Shown here piece after piece: positions 45,850-56,195 of a stretch of 64,000 nucleotides of DNA (position 1 is the stretch's first letter; each line of letters starts with the position of its first letter). A program made the translations under genes and the position numbers. Below the pieces are notes generated by a model that saw only the letters and a list, made by a program, of their open reading frames with translations, had not been told where the DNA came from and ran no database searches. The stretch comes from Pseudocercospora fijiensis CIRAD86 (Eukaryota > Ascomycota > Dothideomycetes > Mycosphaerellales > Mycosphaerellaceae), in contig NW_006921554.1 in NCBI RefSeq assembly GCF_000340215.1, positions 1 to 64,000 of the forward strand, read 5' to 3'.

Positions 45850-46700
45850 GGATTCGGCTCTTCGGGCCTTACTACGTCGGCCGCCTCCTCTCTCTATAGC
45901 GACTATACTAATTACGAATCTAACGAGGGCCTACTAAACCGGTTTAATAGAAGACTATTTAGTTTAGGAGGTAAGAGGCACTTAATGTCTTTTTACGATT
46001 AAAGGCTTAGAGATTTTCTAGGTACTACCGGTATGCCCTCGTCGCCCGAACGTATATAAAGATACCTTAAGAACTTAGAAAAGGGTAAGGGTAAAGGACG
46101 CTAAGTACGGAAAGACTATAGCGAGAACGAGATATCGGAAGAGGAGGACTATTCGTAGTATATATAAAGGAAGGGGGTTCCTCGTAAAATAGTATTAAAA
46201 AACAAAGCGGCTTTAGCTAAAGTAGGAAAAAAAAGTAGGCGGACGAAGACTATCGCGAAGAAGAATTATTCTTCTATAAGGAAAAAGGGCAAACGCTAGC
46301 GCTTTAAACTAGGTACTATTATCCTTCGCGAGATCCGGAAATTCTAAGAAAAAAGGGGACTAAGCTTTTAATCCCTAAGGCTCCTTTCTAGCGACTCGTC
46401 CGAGGAATTATATTAGATTTTAAGTCCGGTATACGATTTACGGCTAAGGCGATTAGTACTCTTTAGGAAGCTACGGAGGCATTTCTTATAACCGAGTTAG
46501 AGCTTTCTAACCTTCTTACTATCTATACGAAGCGGGTTACTCTTTAATAAAAAGATATATAGCTTCTAGCTAATACTCGGCGTCGATTTATAGCGGAATA
46601 ATTAGGATTTATATTTAGTAACTAGACTAATCGCTTACCCGGCGAACGGCCTCTCTCGGGGCGTAAGCCCTTTAATGCCTTCTCCTTCTCCTTCTCTATT
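45850..46700 (+). pseudogene. Divergent histone H3-like gene H3-B of hAT-2
   Basis: The basic tail (RKIVLKNKAALAKVG, SRRTKTIAKKNYSSIRKKGK) leads to FKLGTIILREIRKF, the alpha-N helix of H3. One frame change near 46355 precedes LLIPKAPFQRLVR, then LDFKSGIRFTAKAISTLQEA, TEAFLITEL, NLLTIYTKRVTLQQKDIQLL. The helices and loops match H3 in order and length. Compared with H3-A, the tail is unrelated and the fold differs in many positions, so the two are old paralogues and not a recent tandem copy. After the fold the frame continues about 30 residues (RLPGERPLSGRKPFNAF). Damaged by RIP. Confidence 0.83.
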
Positions 46701-47842
46701 AACGCTCCCTAATTCTCTATTAATCGCATTACTAAAGAATATCTATACTACGGTAGGCTTCCCTAAATAGGCCGGCTTTTTAGTAGGAGGAGGCTTCTTT
46801 CCGTATCCTTTTGCCGGCTATATATGCTGGCTATACCTCTTATTTTAACTCCGCGCCCTACCTAGATCTAGGGTACGAAGTAGAAACCTAGTATATATAG
46901 TATTATAGAGGTAGAGGAAGCCTTAATATATTAGGTAGAAGAGCTAGAGAGAGAACTTAGTTCTTCCGTCGTCGAGCTAGTACTGTACTCGTTGCCCTTT
47001 AACGAGCTATATCCTTTAGATCGACGGCTATAGATGTCGCCTCGCGACTAGAGTCGCCTAGATAGTATATTATAGTCTATTTCTAAATTCTCTAGTAGGA
47101 ACGCCGAGAATCTAGTATCCTAAAAGTATATATTCTAGATATTTCCTATCTATTTCATCTTCTAGCTAGTTAGTCTAATAGTATAATTCTTAGCTATAAA
47201 AGACATAGTTACTAGGTACGCTATTAGAGTCCCCGCTCCTCGAGCTATACTACCCTAAGTCCCGAGAACTCTAAGGCGCTATAATCGATAGGGTCTAAGA
47301 GGTCGTAGGTTTAATTCCTATACTAGTTATTTCTTTTTTTATAATTTTTAATTATCTACTAATAGTATTGCTAGGCAGAATTTACTAGATTCTCCCTATA
47401 AAGCGAGTCGCCGTTTTACTATACGGCGGATAGGTATTTCTATTTCTAGGCGAGAAAGCCGGTTCGGAATTTAATCGAACTACTAAAAAATACCTATATT
47501 ATAGTAGGCTACCTTTATTACGCCGACTATTTATTATAAGGAGGCTTTCGCCGTTTTCCTATACCGGCTATAGGTACCGCCTATATTTTAAAGTTTGCCG
47601 TTCCTACCTCTTTTAGCTATATCTACCTTCTTTACCTACTATAACGTTACTCTACTACGGGCTTACGCGAAGCTTACTTAGTTGCCTAAGGATACCGCGT
47701 TACTACCCCTCTCGCCGTATATAATCTTTATATCGATACCTATACTTCTACGCTCTCTATTTACTACCTTTACTATACCTCCGTTCCGCGCGCGCCTTTC
47801 TATACCTTCGTAACGCACCTTTTTGCTAATTCGACGAGTTTT
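46701..47842. other. Spacer between H3-B and H3-A in hAT-2
   Basis: No clear coding frame. The 3' side of H3-B (46725-46830) and the 5' side of H3-A (47480-47565) share a module: TTACTAAAGAATA-CTATACTA, then GTAGGCT, then a GGAGGCTTTC-ending stretch. A tRNA-like segment lies at 47230-47345. The module suggests that both histone units arose from one duplicated cassette. Confidence 0.5.
47230..47345 (+). ncRNA. tRNA-like (SINE-like) segment
   Basis: An A-box-like stretch TCCCGAGAACTCTAAGGCGC (47260-47279) and a B box GGTTTAATTCC (47309-47319, GGTTCAATTCC before RIP) have tRNA-like spacing. They are followed by a run of eight T (47333-47340) that could stop RNA polymerase III. The layout resembles a Leu- or Ser-type tRNA with a variable arm. 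The acceptor stem does not pair, so it is a decayed tRNA gene or a SINE head and not a working tRNA. Confidence 0.4.
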
Positions 47843-48600
47843 ATAGTAGCGAATCTACTTAACTTAATTTAGAAGGCTTGTAAGAAGGGACCTACCGCTA
47901 CTTAGGGTCGTAATATAACTAGACCTAGTAGAAAGAGTATAGTATATTCACGCAAGATAGCCGCTACCGCTACCGGTCGCGCTAGTTAAAAGTAGACTAC
48001 GAGTAAGGCTCCGTATAAGACGATAGCGGGTAAGACTCCGCGTAAAACGACGACGAGTGCTTCTACTACTAGTAGTAATAATCGTAGCAAGCGTCGATAG
48101 CGCCTAGGAAGTAAGTTTTCTCTATAGCCGGTAGCTATAGCCGGTAGTATAGCCGGTAGCGTAGCCGGCATCTTTACTCCTTTTTACTAATCCTTCTTTA
48201 GCCGTAGCCCTTCGTAAGATTCGGAGGTATTAGAGGGACAACAAGCTCCCTATTCCTAAAGCTCCCTTCTAGCGACTTGTTCGCGAAATTGCTATCTTCT
48301 ATTAAGCCGATCTTCGCTTTTAGAGATCCGTAATTAAGGCCCTTTAAGAGGCTACAGAAGCCTACCTAATTCGCATCTTCGAATATATATTTCTCTTCTG
48401 TCTCTTTTCGAACTATACTAATGCTATTTTAGCGGTCTAGCTTATAGCTATTTACGCTAAGCGTATTACGATAATATAGAAGGATTTTATCGCCCTCGAT
48501 TAGATTCTTACTAGCTAGAATGTCTATATTTACTAGGGTAATAGGTAGCGTAGTTGTTCTTAGTATCCTCTATAAGCGTTTCTCTACGTAAAATATAGCG
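47843..48600 (+). pseudogene. Histone H3-like gene H3-A of hAT-2
   Basis: Exon 1 runs from an inferred ATG (now ATA, 47843) through a Lys/Ser/Thr-rich tail with SKAPYKTIAGKTPRK to RRQRPR/G at 48110. The intron 48111-48201 removes cleanly so that the split Thr codon A/CC gives GTVALRKIRRYQ. The fold continues KAPFQRLVREIAIFYQADLR, VIKALQEATEAYLIRIFE, a short intron (about 48383-48432, branch ACTAATG, acceptor TTTTAG), then LIAIYAKRITIIQKDF. It matches canonical H3 in alpha-N to alpha-3, with a longer tail and an altered C-terminus. The copy is interrupted by TAG codons only. Confidence 0.88.
48111..48201 (+). repeat. H3-A intron with GCCGGC minisatellite (hAT-2)
   Basis: A 91-bp intron with donor GTAAGTTTTC, branch TACTAATCC and acceptor CTTTAG. 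It holds four GCCGGTAGCTATA units. Confidence 0.82.
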
Positions 48601-48855
48601 CTATATAGCGCGCTCTATATACTCTCTAGGTATATATATATAGTATAATATGCTTTCTTAGGCGTATAGAATTAAAGTCTTCGGAAATTCTATTAGCAGT
48701 AGTCTTACAAAGGGCATGCTTCAAGTGTCGGAAACCGATAAATTCTATAGTTCGAACCTGCTAATCCTATAGTTTCTTAGTAAACCGAACTAAACTAACC
48801 CGGAATTTTAGCTTAGCAAACTAACCTAACCTAACCCGAACTACTACGGCGTCTA

Positions 48856-48863
48856 CTCGTTAT
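48856..48863. repeat. Target site duplication of hAT-2 (right)
   Basis: Second CTCGTTAT; the hAT-3 H3-A tail exon resumes immediately after it. Confidence 0.92.
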
Positions 48864-49070
48864 CGTCTTATACGGAGGCTTACCCGCCGTCGTCTTACGT
48901 AGAGCCTTACCCGTAGTCTAATTTTAACTAGCGCGACTAGTAGTAGTAGCGGCTATCTTACGTAAATATACTATACTCTTTCTACTAGGTCTAGTTACAT
49001 TACGACCCTAAGTAGTAGTAGGTCCCTTCTTACGAGGCTTTAGAACTTAGTTAAGTAGATTCGCTATTAT
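48864..49070 (-). pseudogene. H3-A of hAT-3, tail half
   Basis: The minus strand from 49070 gives the same start (ATA for ATG), the PRKKGPTTT-type segment and the basic KALRKTTAGKP tail seen in the other copies. It is then cut by hAT-2 and continues at 40235. Joined, the two halves cover the whole gene. Confidence 0.78.
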
Positions 49071-49620
49071 AAAAGTCGTCGAATTAGTAGAAAAGTACGT
49101 TACGAAGATATAGGAAGGCGCGCGCGGAGCGGAAGTATAGTAGAGATAGTAGATATAGAGCGTAGAAGTATAGGTATCGATACGAAGATTATATATAGCG
49201 AGAGGGGTAGTATTACAGTATCGCTAGGCAACTAAGTAAGCTTCGCGTAAGCCTATAGTAGAATAACGTTATAGTAAGCAAAGAAGGTAGGTACGGCTAA
49301 AAGAGGCAGAAATAGCAAACTTTAAAATATAGCCGGCACCTATAGCCGGTATAAGAATACGACGAAAGCCTCCTTTTAATAAATAGTCGGCGTAATAAAG
49401 ATAGCCTACTATAATATAGGTATTTTTTAGTAGTTCGATTAAATTCTAAACCGGCTTTCTCGCCTAGAAATAGAAATACTTATCCGCCGGATAGTAAAAC
49501 GGCGACTCGCTTTATAAGGAGAATCTAGGAAATTCTGCCTAGTAATACTACAATACTATAGATAATAGTACTAAAAAATCTAGTTATACGATTATCTAAG
49601 TCGAGCTCTATTTAGTAATA
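49071..49620. other. Upstream region of H3-A in hAT-3
   Basis: Homologous to the spacer of hAT-2 (47346-47842, inverted), including the GGAGGCTTTC module and an AGCCGGC pair at about 49330-49350. No coding frame is seen. Confidence 0.5.
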
Positions 49621-49836
49621 TAACGGCTAACTAGCCGCGGTAAAGTATTTACTCGAGCTTATACTTTACCTTACCGCTACTATATCTTTAAATATATAGT
49701 AATCCTTATCTAGATTTAAAACGGCTAACTAGCCGCGGTAAAGTATTTACTCGAGCTTATACTTTACCTTACTATTGCTATATCTTTAAATATATAGTAA
49801 TCCTTATCCGGGTTTAATACGGCTAACTAGACGCGG
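49621..49836. repeat. 98-bp tandem repeat, 2.2 copies
   Basis: Units begin ACGGCTAACTAGCCGCGG at 49623, 49721 and 49819 and include TAAAGTATTTACTCGAGCTT. They are nearly identical. The unit was not found elsewhere in the window. Confidence 0.85.
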
Positions 49837-50289
49837 ACGCTCGATAGTACTAACTCTTATAGCCTATTTTCCTAGTCCTAGCCGCTTCCTTAGTCCTTAT
49901 AAGGAAGCCGTAACCCTCTATACCTTATTTGCTATCGCTTCGCGATAACCTAGTAAATATAAGGTACTAGGTTTCTACTTTATATCCTAGATCTAGATAG
50001 AGCGTAGAGTTGAAATTAGAGGTATAGCGGCATATATAGCTAGTAAAAGGATACGGAAAGAAGCCTCCTCCTACTAAATAGCCGGCCTATCTACGGAAGC
50101 CTACCGTAGTATAGATATTCTCTAGTAATGCGATTAATAGAGAATTAGAGAGCGTTAATAGAGAAGGAGAAGGAGAAGGTATCGAAAGGCTTACGCCCCG
50201 AGAGCGGCCGTTCGGCGGGTAAGCGATTAGTCTAGTTACTAAATACAAATCCTAATTATTCCGCTATAAATCGTTATATATAGAAACTC

Positions 50290-50577
50290 TAGTAAAGGTA
50301 GCTATTTGCTAGCTGTACTTACTAGCTATATTACCTTCTATATAAACGCTTCGCCTTCTTTAAGTCGCCCTTAGCTTATATACGCTTTCGCTTCTCGACC
50401 TATAGTCGCCTTCTACCTCTACCTTTTTCCTCTTCGTTATCGCTAATAAGGGTCTCGCTTAGACTAAATTTCGTATTCTCTTCGCGCTCCTAGGTTTCTT
50501 CGATTTTAAGCTTTTCTAATTAGTTAATTAGCTCTTTTAATAAGATATATACTATCTTGCCTCGGCGACTCTAGTAG
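50290..50577 (-). pseudogene. hAT-3 transposase C-terminal remnant
   Basis: The minus strand matches 45350-45590 of hAT-2 (KELIDQLEKLKIEETQERE and the following acidic/basic tail). It is cut at 50577 where the GATC-rich element starts, so the catalytic region is gone. Confidence 0.7.
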
Positions 50578-50790
50578 ACGTTACAAAAACTTTTTTACCG
50601 ATCCTATCGATCCTATCGATCCTAAGCGATTCTTAGGATCCTAAGCGATCCTAAGGATCCGGACGCGACCCCTTAAGATCGCTTAGGATCGATAGGATTG
50701 TCGCGATCGCTTAGGATCGCTCGGGATCCTTTAGGGTTATATATAGGAAATTTTATATATATAGGATCGCCTAGGTCGCTCGTAGTCGCA
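50578..50790 (+). mobile_element. Partial GATC-rich TIR element
   Basis: Begins ACGTTACAAAAACTTTTTT, then clusters of GATCCTATCGATCC and GGATCGCTTAGGATCG units, as in the complete copy at 1392-2303. No second TIR was found, and the sequence merges into the Plavaka flank near 50790. Confidence 0.55.
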
Positions 50791-50879
50791 ATCGGTAGTA
50801 TTTGTATTATTCGTATATTACTATATTAATCCTTATCGACTCGTTAACCGAGTTAACTAGTAGTCGACTCGGTTTAAAC

Positions 50880-53800
50880 TAGAACATACTAGTAGTACTA
50901 TAGGTTTATAACTATTACTATTAACCGTCGTAGGGTGCTATATCTTATCTTATACGTTCTCTATTAACTAGGAAGTTATTGTTCGCCGCCTTAGTATTAT
51001 TATCTACTATATTTCGGAGGCGTAATTTCCTTATACTCTACTCCGCTCGTTGCTATTTTATTACTCGCCTATAAGCCTTTATAGCTCGCATTTCCTTATC
51101 CTTCTATTCCTCGTCGTAAATTATATTATACGTCTCGAAGTCTACTATACTATTAATATAGCGAGTCCTATTAGGGGCGCCTTCGTCTACGGGTACGGCG
51201 TATAATATATAATATACTAGCCGTAGGCTATATACCCGTCGCCCTTAAAGTCTACTATAGTACGGTAAGAGACGCTATAGCCGAATTGTCGTTAGACTAT
51301 ACGTATCCTAGTACTCGCTCTTATCGTTAATATAGTTATAAAGCTTAACAAAAATGCCGGTAACGGGCCTCCGTTTAGTCTTGAGCCCCTTCCCGTATTT
51401 AATTCCTATTTCTATATTAATCGAGACTATATATTTTAGTTACGCTAGTAGGCGACCGCCGAATCGAACTACTAATTTATTAATAGTTTCTACCGAGTCG
51501 ACGCTATACTCCTATACCTATATAAATCTATAGCGTCTATTGCCGTAGAGCCCCTCCTTATTTAGTATATATCTCGCGAAGTTAGCTACTACTACGTCTA
51601 GATGTTCTACGTCCTTATCTATAGGCTTCTAGTATCGGATTCTACTATAGAAGTAGATCTCTATATCTAGGACGTATATATAGTCTATTACGATGTCGTT
51701 AGGGTTAGCTACGGTACTTAATACGCTATTCTTATTAGGGGCACCCTATTACCGTATAAATACCGCAATCGCTTACCGAAGATCGCGACCTAGGGTCTCT
51801 TCTATTATAGCTATAGCCTCCCTTATCGTAATCTACTTTACTAATTTCTTACCGTTCCTCTATTCCTCGGGCTAGTATCTTAGGATGTCCTCTACTAGCC
51901 GTACTATAGTTAGCATTATTAGCTGTTATATATATTCTTTAACTATACGAGCGTTTACGGGAATTAGTATATATTCTTTATCGTCTTCGGCCTATATATT
52001 TAATCTGTTAGTATCGCTTTTTAGTATACTTTCTTCCTAGCTAGCCTTCTTATTTATTAGGCGAAATGTAAGCTTAAGTAGTTTATAGTGCTTATACTTA
52101 AAATAGCTAGTATTTAAGTCGAGAAGATTGCCGAACGTCTTAATATAGCTCGGGATATGCGTTATGCCGTAAAATTTCGGCATATTAAAGTGCCCTTCTA
52201 TTTGTGTTATTATTAGCTCGTCCGCTTCGTTATCCTCGTCCGTTATAACTGTATCGTCGTTATTAAAATCGTCCGTTCTTCGCGTAGTAGCCTTCGCCTC
52301 CCGCTAGGCCCTCTTCTATACCTTTATTACCCTATATAGGCGAAATATATTCTTCTATTCGTTTATCCGGTATAATACTATCCTTAGGTACTTTACCGTT
52401 TCGTCGTTATAGTATCTATATATCGCTAGAATAGTAAAGTCTACTAGTATACGTAGGAATCTTATCGCTTACGGTTAACGTACCTCTTCGAGTAGTAGTA
52501 TAAATACGACTAATAAGACTCGTAGGACGCTTTGCTCCTCTTAGCCTATCTACTAAGTTACGGTCGAGTAGTAGCCGAATTTGCGAAGGTCGGTATATAC
52601 GGGCATATACGCGAATCGTTTGTCTAGTATCGTATCGATAATCCCTTATACTACTATTTTTCCTATCTTTCTTACTTTAGTAGATAGGCCCCTACTTAGG
52701 GTTAGGTCGGTAACTAGTCGGTATCTCCTCGTTTTTATATAGCTTATCTTATCTACTAGTAGGTCCGTAGTCTATTAGATTACGTACATTAGCACTCCCT
52801 TTAGTAGCTAGGATAGTATGTCTACTACTAAAGACTAGTAGATATCGACGTATTTCTAGCGCTATACAAAACAATCGATATTATAGACGTTCTACAGATC
52901 CTTCGCTATATATTCGCCTTTACGTTACTCTAAATGTCGCCGCTTTGTATAGTCGTATAACCGCTATTCTACTAGAATATCGAGCTACTCTCGTTCTGTC
53001 GGGTATACTAGTTAACTTAGATAATGTATGTTTGTCTTATTTCCGGTAATTGTAACTTGTTCCCTATAATTAACTAATATTACCGCTAAGATTAGAAAGT
53101 ACCTACGCGTCGCGCTATCTACGTAAATAATGTCCTAGCCTTCGCCGTCGGCCGCTTTTATAGCGGGTCGAAAGATCTACGCTATAGATATATAATATAT
53201 ACTATTTTTAGTAAAACTATCGCTATCCTTAACGACCGGTAGTAGTCCGAGTAAGATCGTACCGGGCCTATTGTTTACGTTACGTACTCGTATATATAGG
53301 TTTCCGATAGTAAGGTATACTAGATATGCTATTAGGTTACCTTAGTAGTTAGTTTTCTACGTTTTATCGGTTAATACGATTAGAGATATAATCGTTACGC
53401 CGTCTATGTTTATCTTGCTTTAGGTCTCCTACTACTAGTTTACTAACGCTATATTAGAGTAGATTCGCCTTAGTAGGTCGTTAGTCGTCTACGCTCGATA
53501 TAGCTTATATACTAGATTATTCTTAAAGCTACAATAACCTATTAAGAACCTAACTGCCTTTTTAACCGATCGGTATCGTAACAATAGTTCCGTACTACCG
53601 TAACTCGTTCGACTTATCGGAAGGTATAGCTTTCGAACTTTTATTTTACCTAATGCCCTCGATAGGGGTATACCGCCGGCTCGTAGTTTTAATATTATAG
53701 CCTTTGCGCCTTTCTAGCTTAGTAAATCGTATAGTAGTGCTAGCCTCTTATCTTCGAAAAGCTTCGCAATTATATATCTAGATATTCTTTCTCTCTTTAA

Positions 53801-54495
53801 GAATTGCGTAAAGCTTATATCGAATAGTAACTTAAATGTACCGTATTCGCCTAATGTATCTTATATCTATACTTTAATACTACTTAAATGTTAGTCGCCC
53901 GTATTTACTCGACTATAGTAAACCGTAATTAAGCCTTACCTTACTATAGGCTTGCTAGCGGCACGGCTAGTATATTCGGTAAATATATCGATATCGTCCG
54001 CGGTATAGTAGCCTTTTAATAATAGCCGTAATCTTATCGACTTCTAGCTTCCTAGCGTTATTATCGTTCTAGCGGTAGTTGCCTATACGCTCTCTATTTC
54101 GTCTTCGTCTACTACGCTATCTTATTTATAGAATTCCGAAGATTTAAGATATCTATTCGACTTAATACTATCTATACCTCCTTCGTACTCCTATAGCGTA
54201 AGGACTATTAAGGCTAATATTATTACTAGAATAGCTTCTATTATGTCTTCTTTATTTACGTCTTACTATATACCTTCTACCGCCGAACCGTCGTCGGCTT
54301 ATTCGGTACTCTAGTCCCTATCTTAGATCGTATATAAGTTTAGTCGGGCTCGCTTCGTAGTATTATTTACGGTAGAATCGTACTCGGCAAATTCTTTTAG
54401 TAGGACGCGTTTCTCGCATTTGTTCCTATATTGCCTATAGCCGTAGTAGCTTTTTAGTAGCTAGTTATATAGACCGCATTCGATATAGTAAGACA
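50880..54495 (-). pseudogene. Plavaka-type transposase (CACTA superfamily)
   Basis: The minus-strand frame starts at an ATG at 54495 (MSYYIECGLYNQLLKSYY, then YRQYRNKCEKR), a C2H2-like zinc finger in which His codons have become Tyr, as RIP of CAT or CAC to TAT or TAC would do. Further on it reads ILLTDKTQKTNYQGNLIAYL, VYLTIGNLYIRVRNVNNRPG, TILLGLLPVVKDSDSF (about 53370-53200), which are the core motifs of Plavaka transposases (D-x-T, WPVYLTIGNI, LGYLP). Length is about 1,150 codons. Terminal repeats were not found. Mutated throughout. Confidence 0.78.
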
Positions 54496-55379
54496 TTACG
54501 GTATATATATAGCTAGCTTTCGATAATACGCGTTATTATTATAGGTTTGTCGACGTCTATAAAGTTACGGACGCTCCTTAGCCCTACCCTAAGTCGAGTA
54601 CTTAGCAAATCCTTCGTACGACTAGGAAGTTAGGCCTAAGTCGGGATCCGACTTAGTATCGCCTCGTAGCCTACGGATTCGGCAAAAACTCGGATTTATC
54701 TCGATTAATTATAAGCTACTCTACTAACTTTAATGCCTTTTACGATAATGTTTTAAAGTAGCCTATAGTATAGAATATATTAGTTACTTCGAGTATTAGT
54801 TATATACTAATTTGTACGCCGACTTAGCGTCCGACTCGGCTATTAGTCTAGCCTAATTATAAAATTAATACTAAATACAAACGACCGTACTACAACTTAA
54901 CTATATTTCTATATATCTCCTAACGCCTTAAGGTCTATATATTATCCTATAAATGCGTTATATATGTTTAATTCTATATACGTAAAGAAGTAACATTGCT
55001 CTAGTTTAATACTATCTTATAGCATTACTTAGTATAGTAAACTCGCTCGGTACTACTAGATTTCGCTTAGCTATATCTTAGCTATATTATAGTTATAAGC
55101 AATGTAAACGAATAGCGCTCGAGTAACTAAGTATTGCTTAGACGACTTAGTAACGACGTCGTTCCGGGCGGCAACTAATAGGCGGATTAAGGTAAATCTA
55201 AGGCCTCGTAGGCTCGTAATAGTAACGCCTCGTAGACTCGCGGCAGTTACGACTAGTATATCGGTACGCCTATTAGACAGAAATATAAAGTCTTATCCTA
55301 TCGACTCTACTTGATTCATATATATATATACTATTATATAGACCTATATACCGACTAATTAGTATTAAACTATGTCTTA
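54496..55379. other. No gene seen
   Basis: RIP-mutated DNA upstream of the Plavaka gene. No frame, TIR or repeat was recognised. Confidence 0.4.
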
Positions 55380-56195
55380 ACCTCTAGCGTAGCCTAGTAT
55401 CGGATCTTATATTACTCGTAGGATAATGCGCTAGTTATCCGCTCTCTAGCTAATAGTACTATTCTATTAGCTAGAGCCCGCGGATCTAACCGGCTTTAGG
55501 GTTTAGGGTATTAAGGTCGGCGAGGTATGTTTTCGATCGGTATCGAATTACTCTAATGCTAATACTAGACTATGTCTTCGACGTAGCGAGATCTATAGCT
55601 AATCGTATAGATATAGGTGCTTTAGCCGGGTATTACCTACCCGCTCGCCTATACTAAATAGGAGATTAAGAGGCATAAATTAGAGAGGATCGGCTTTCTA
55701 TACTAGTAGGCTAGGGAGGGTGATAATGCTTACGTCTACTACTTTCTAGTCGGTAGCTATTATACTACCCTTAGTGCCTCTTTTGATTTTATAGGCTAAT
55801 TCGCCGATAAGGAGATACTACTCGATCGTATATACCTAGAATACTAGTTTGCACACCTCCTATACGATCTTGTTCTAGCTAATACTAAGATCGCCGACTA
55901 TATTATATTTCCGGATAGTAGTATTATAGACTAGGATAATAGTAATACTCGTACTATTGCTATAGTCCGCCGCTATAACGAGTAGTACGTCGATAGTCTA
56001 TTTAGCCGTACGTTTTACTACGACTAAAATGTTTAGCTACTACTAACTAAAAGTAGGACGAACGTTTGCTACGGTCGGCCTAAGATAGTATTACGTACTA
56101 CCGTAGGTTAGCGTACGAGCATTACTAGCCTAGTATAGACATATGTATTATTAATAAATAGCGTTACTAAATTCGGGGTCGATTAATAATTTCGG
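55380..56195 (+). pseudogene. Plus-strand frame of unknown function
   Basis: About 270 codons are open apart from RIP-type TAG and TAA stops (for example EGDNAYVYYFLVGSYYTTLS, LDRIYLEYQFAHLLYDLVLA, IAIVRRYNEQYVDSLFSRTF). No domain is recognised. It is divergent from the Plavaka gene and could be a partner gene of that element or a fragment of a host gene. Confidence 0.45.

Larger units (their letters stand above)
40236..48855 (+). mobile_element. hAT-2: 8.6-kb hAT transposon nested in hAT-3
   Basis: Ends TAGACGCCGAAGTAGTTTAG and, on the other strand, TAGACGCCGTAGTAGTTCGG, with a perfect 8-bp duplication CTCGTTAT. Its orientation is opposite to hAT-1 and hAT-3, so its genes read on the plus strand: basic protein, transposase, H3-B, H3-A. 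It lacks the small-frame insertion seen near the left end of hAT-1. The fourth to sixth terminal bases (ACG against ACC) are shared with hAT-3 but differ from hAT-1 and the 383-bp derivative, which points to two subfamilies. Confidence 0.93.
39420..50577 (-). mobile_element. hAT-3: truncated copy, split by hAT-2
   Basis: It starts with TIR TAGACGCCGTAGTAGTTCGG at 39420 and has the subterminal repeats and H3-A in the same orientation as hAT-1. At 40235 it is cut by hAT-2 and it resumes at 48864 inside the H3-A tail exon. It ends abruptly at about 50577 within the transposase C-terminus, where the GATC-rich element begins. About 2.5 kb of hAT-3 itself remains. H3-B is missing: at about 50277 sequence from the end of the H3-B fold joins sequence that in hAT-2 lies near 45640. 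Confidence 0.85.

Noticed and set aside
45850..46700. Calling H3-B a CENP-A (centromeric H3)
   Set aside because: Loop 1 has the length of ordinary H3 and no centromere-specific feature is visible; divergence alone is not enough.
47230..47345. A functional tRNA gene
   Set aside because: Acceptor and T-stem pairing fail, and the copy in hAT-3 is not conserved.
44015..48171. Minus-strand frames at 44015-44197 and 47986-48171
   Set aside because: They are antisense to the hAT-2 transposase and to the H3-A tail exon.
41169..48201. CRISPR-like interpretation of the GCCGGC arrays
   Set aside because: The units are about 12 bp with no distinct spacers, lie in introns, and the sequence is eukaryotic.
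45850..48600. A host histone locus interrupted by transposons
   Set aside because: H3-A and H3-B lie inside two independent elements with intact TIRs and target duplications and in the same gene order, so they belong to the transposon.
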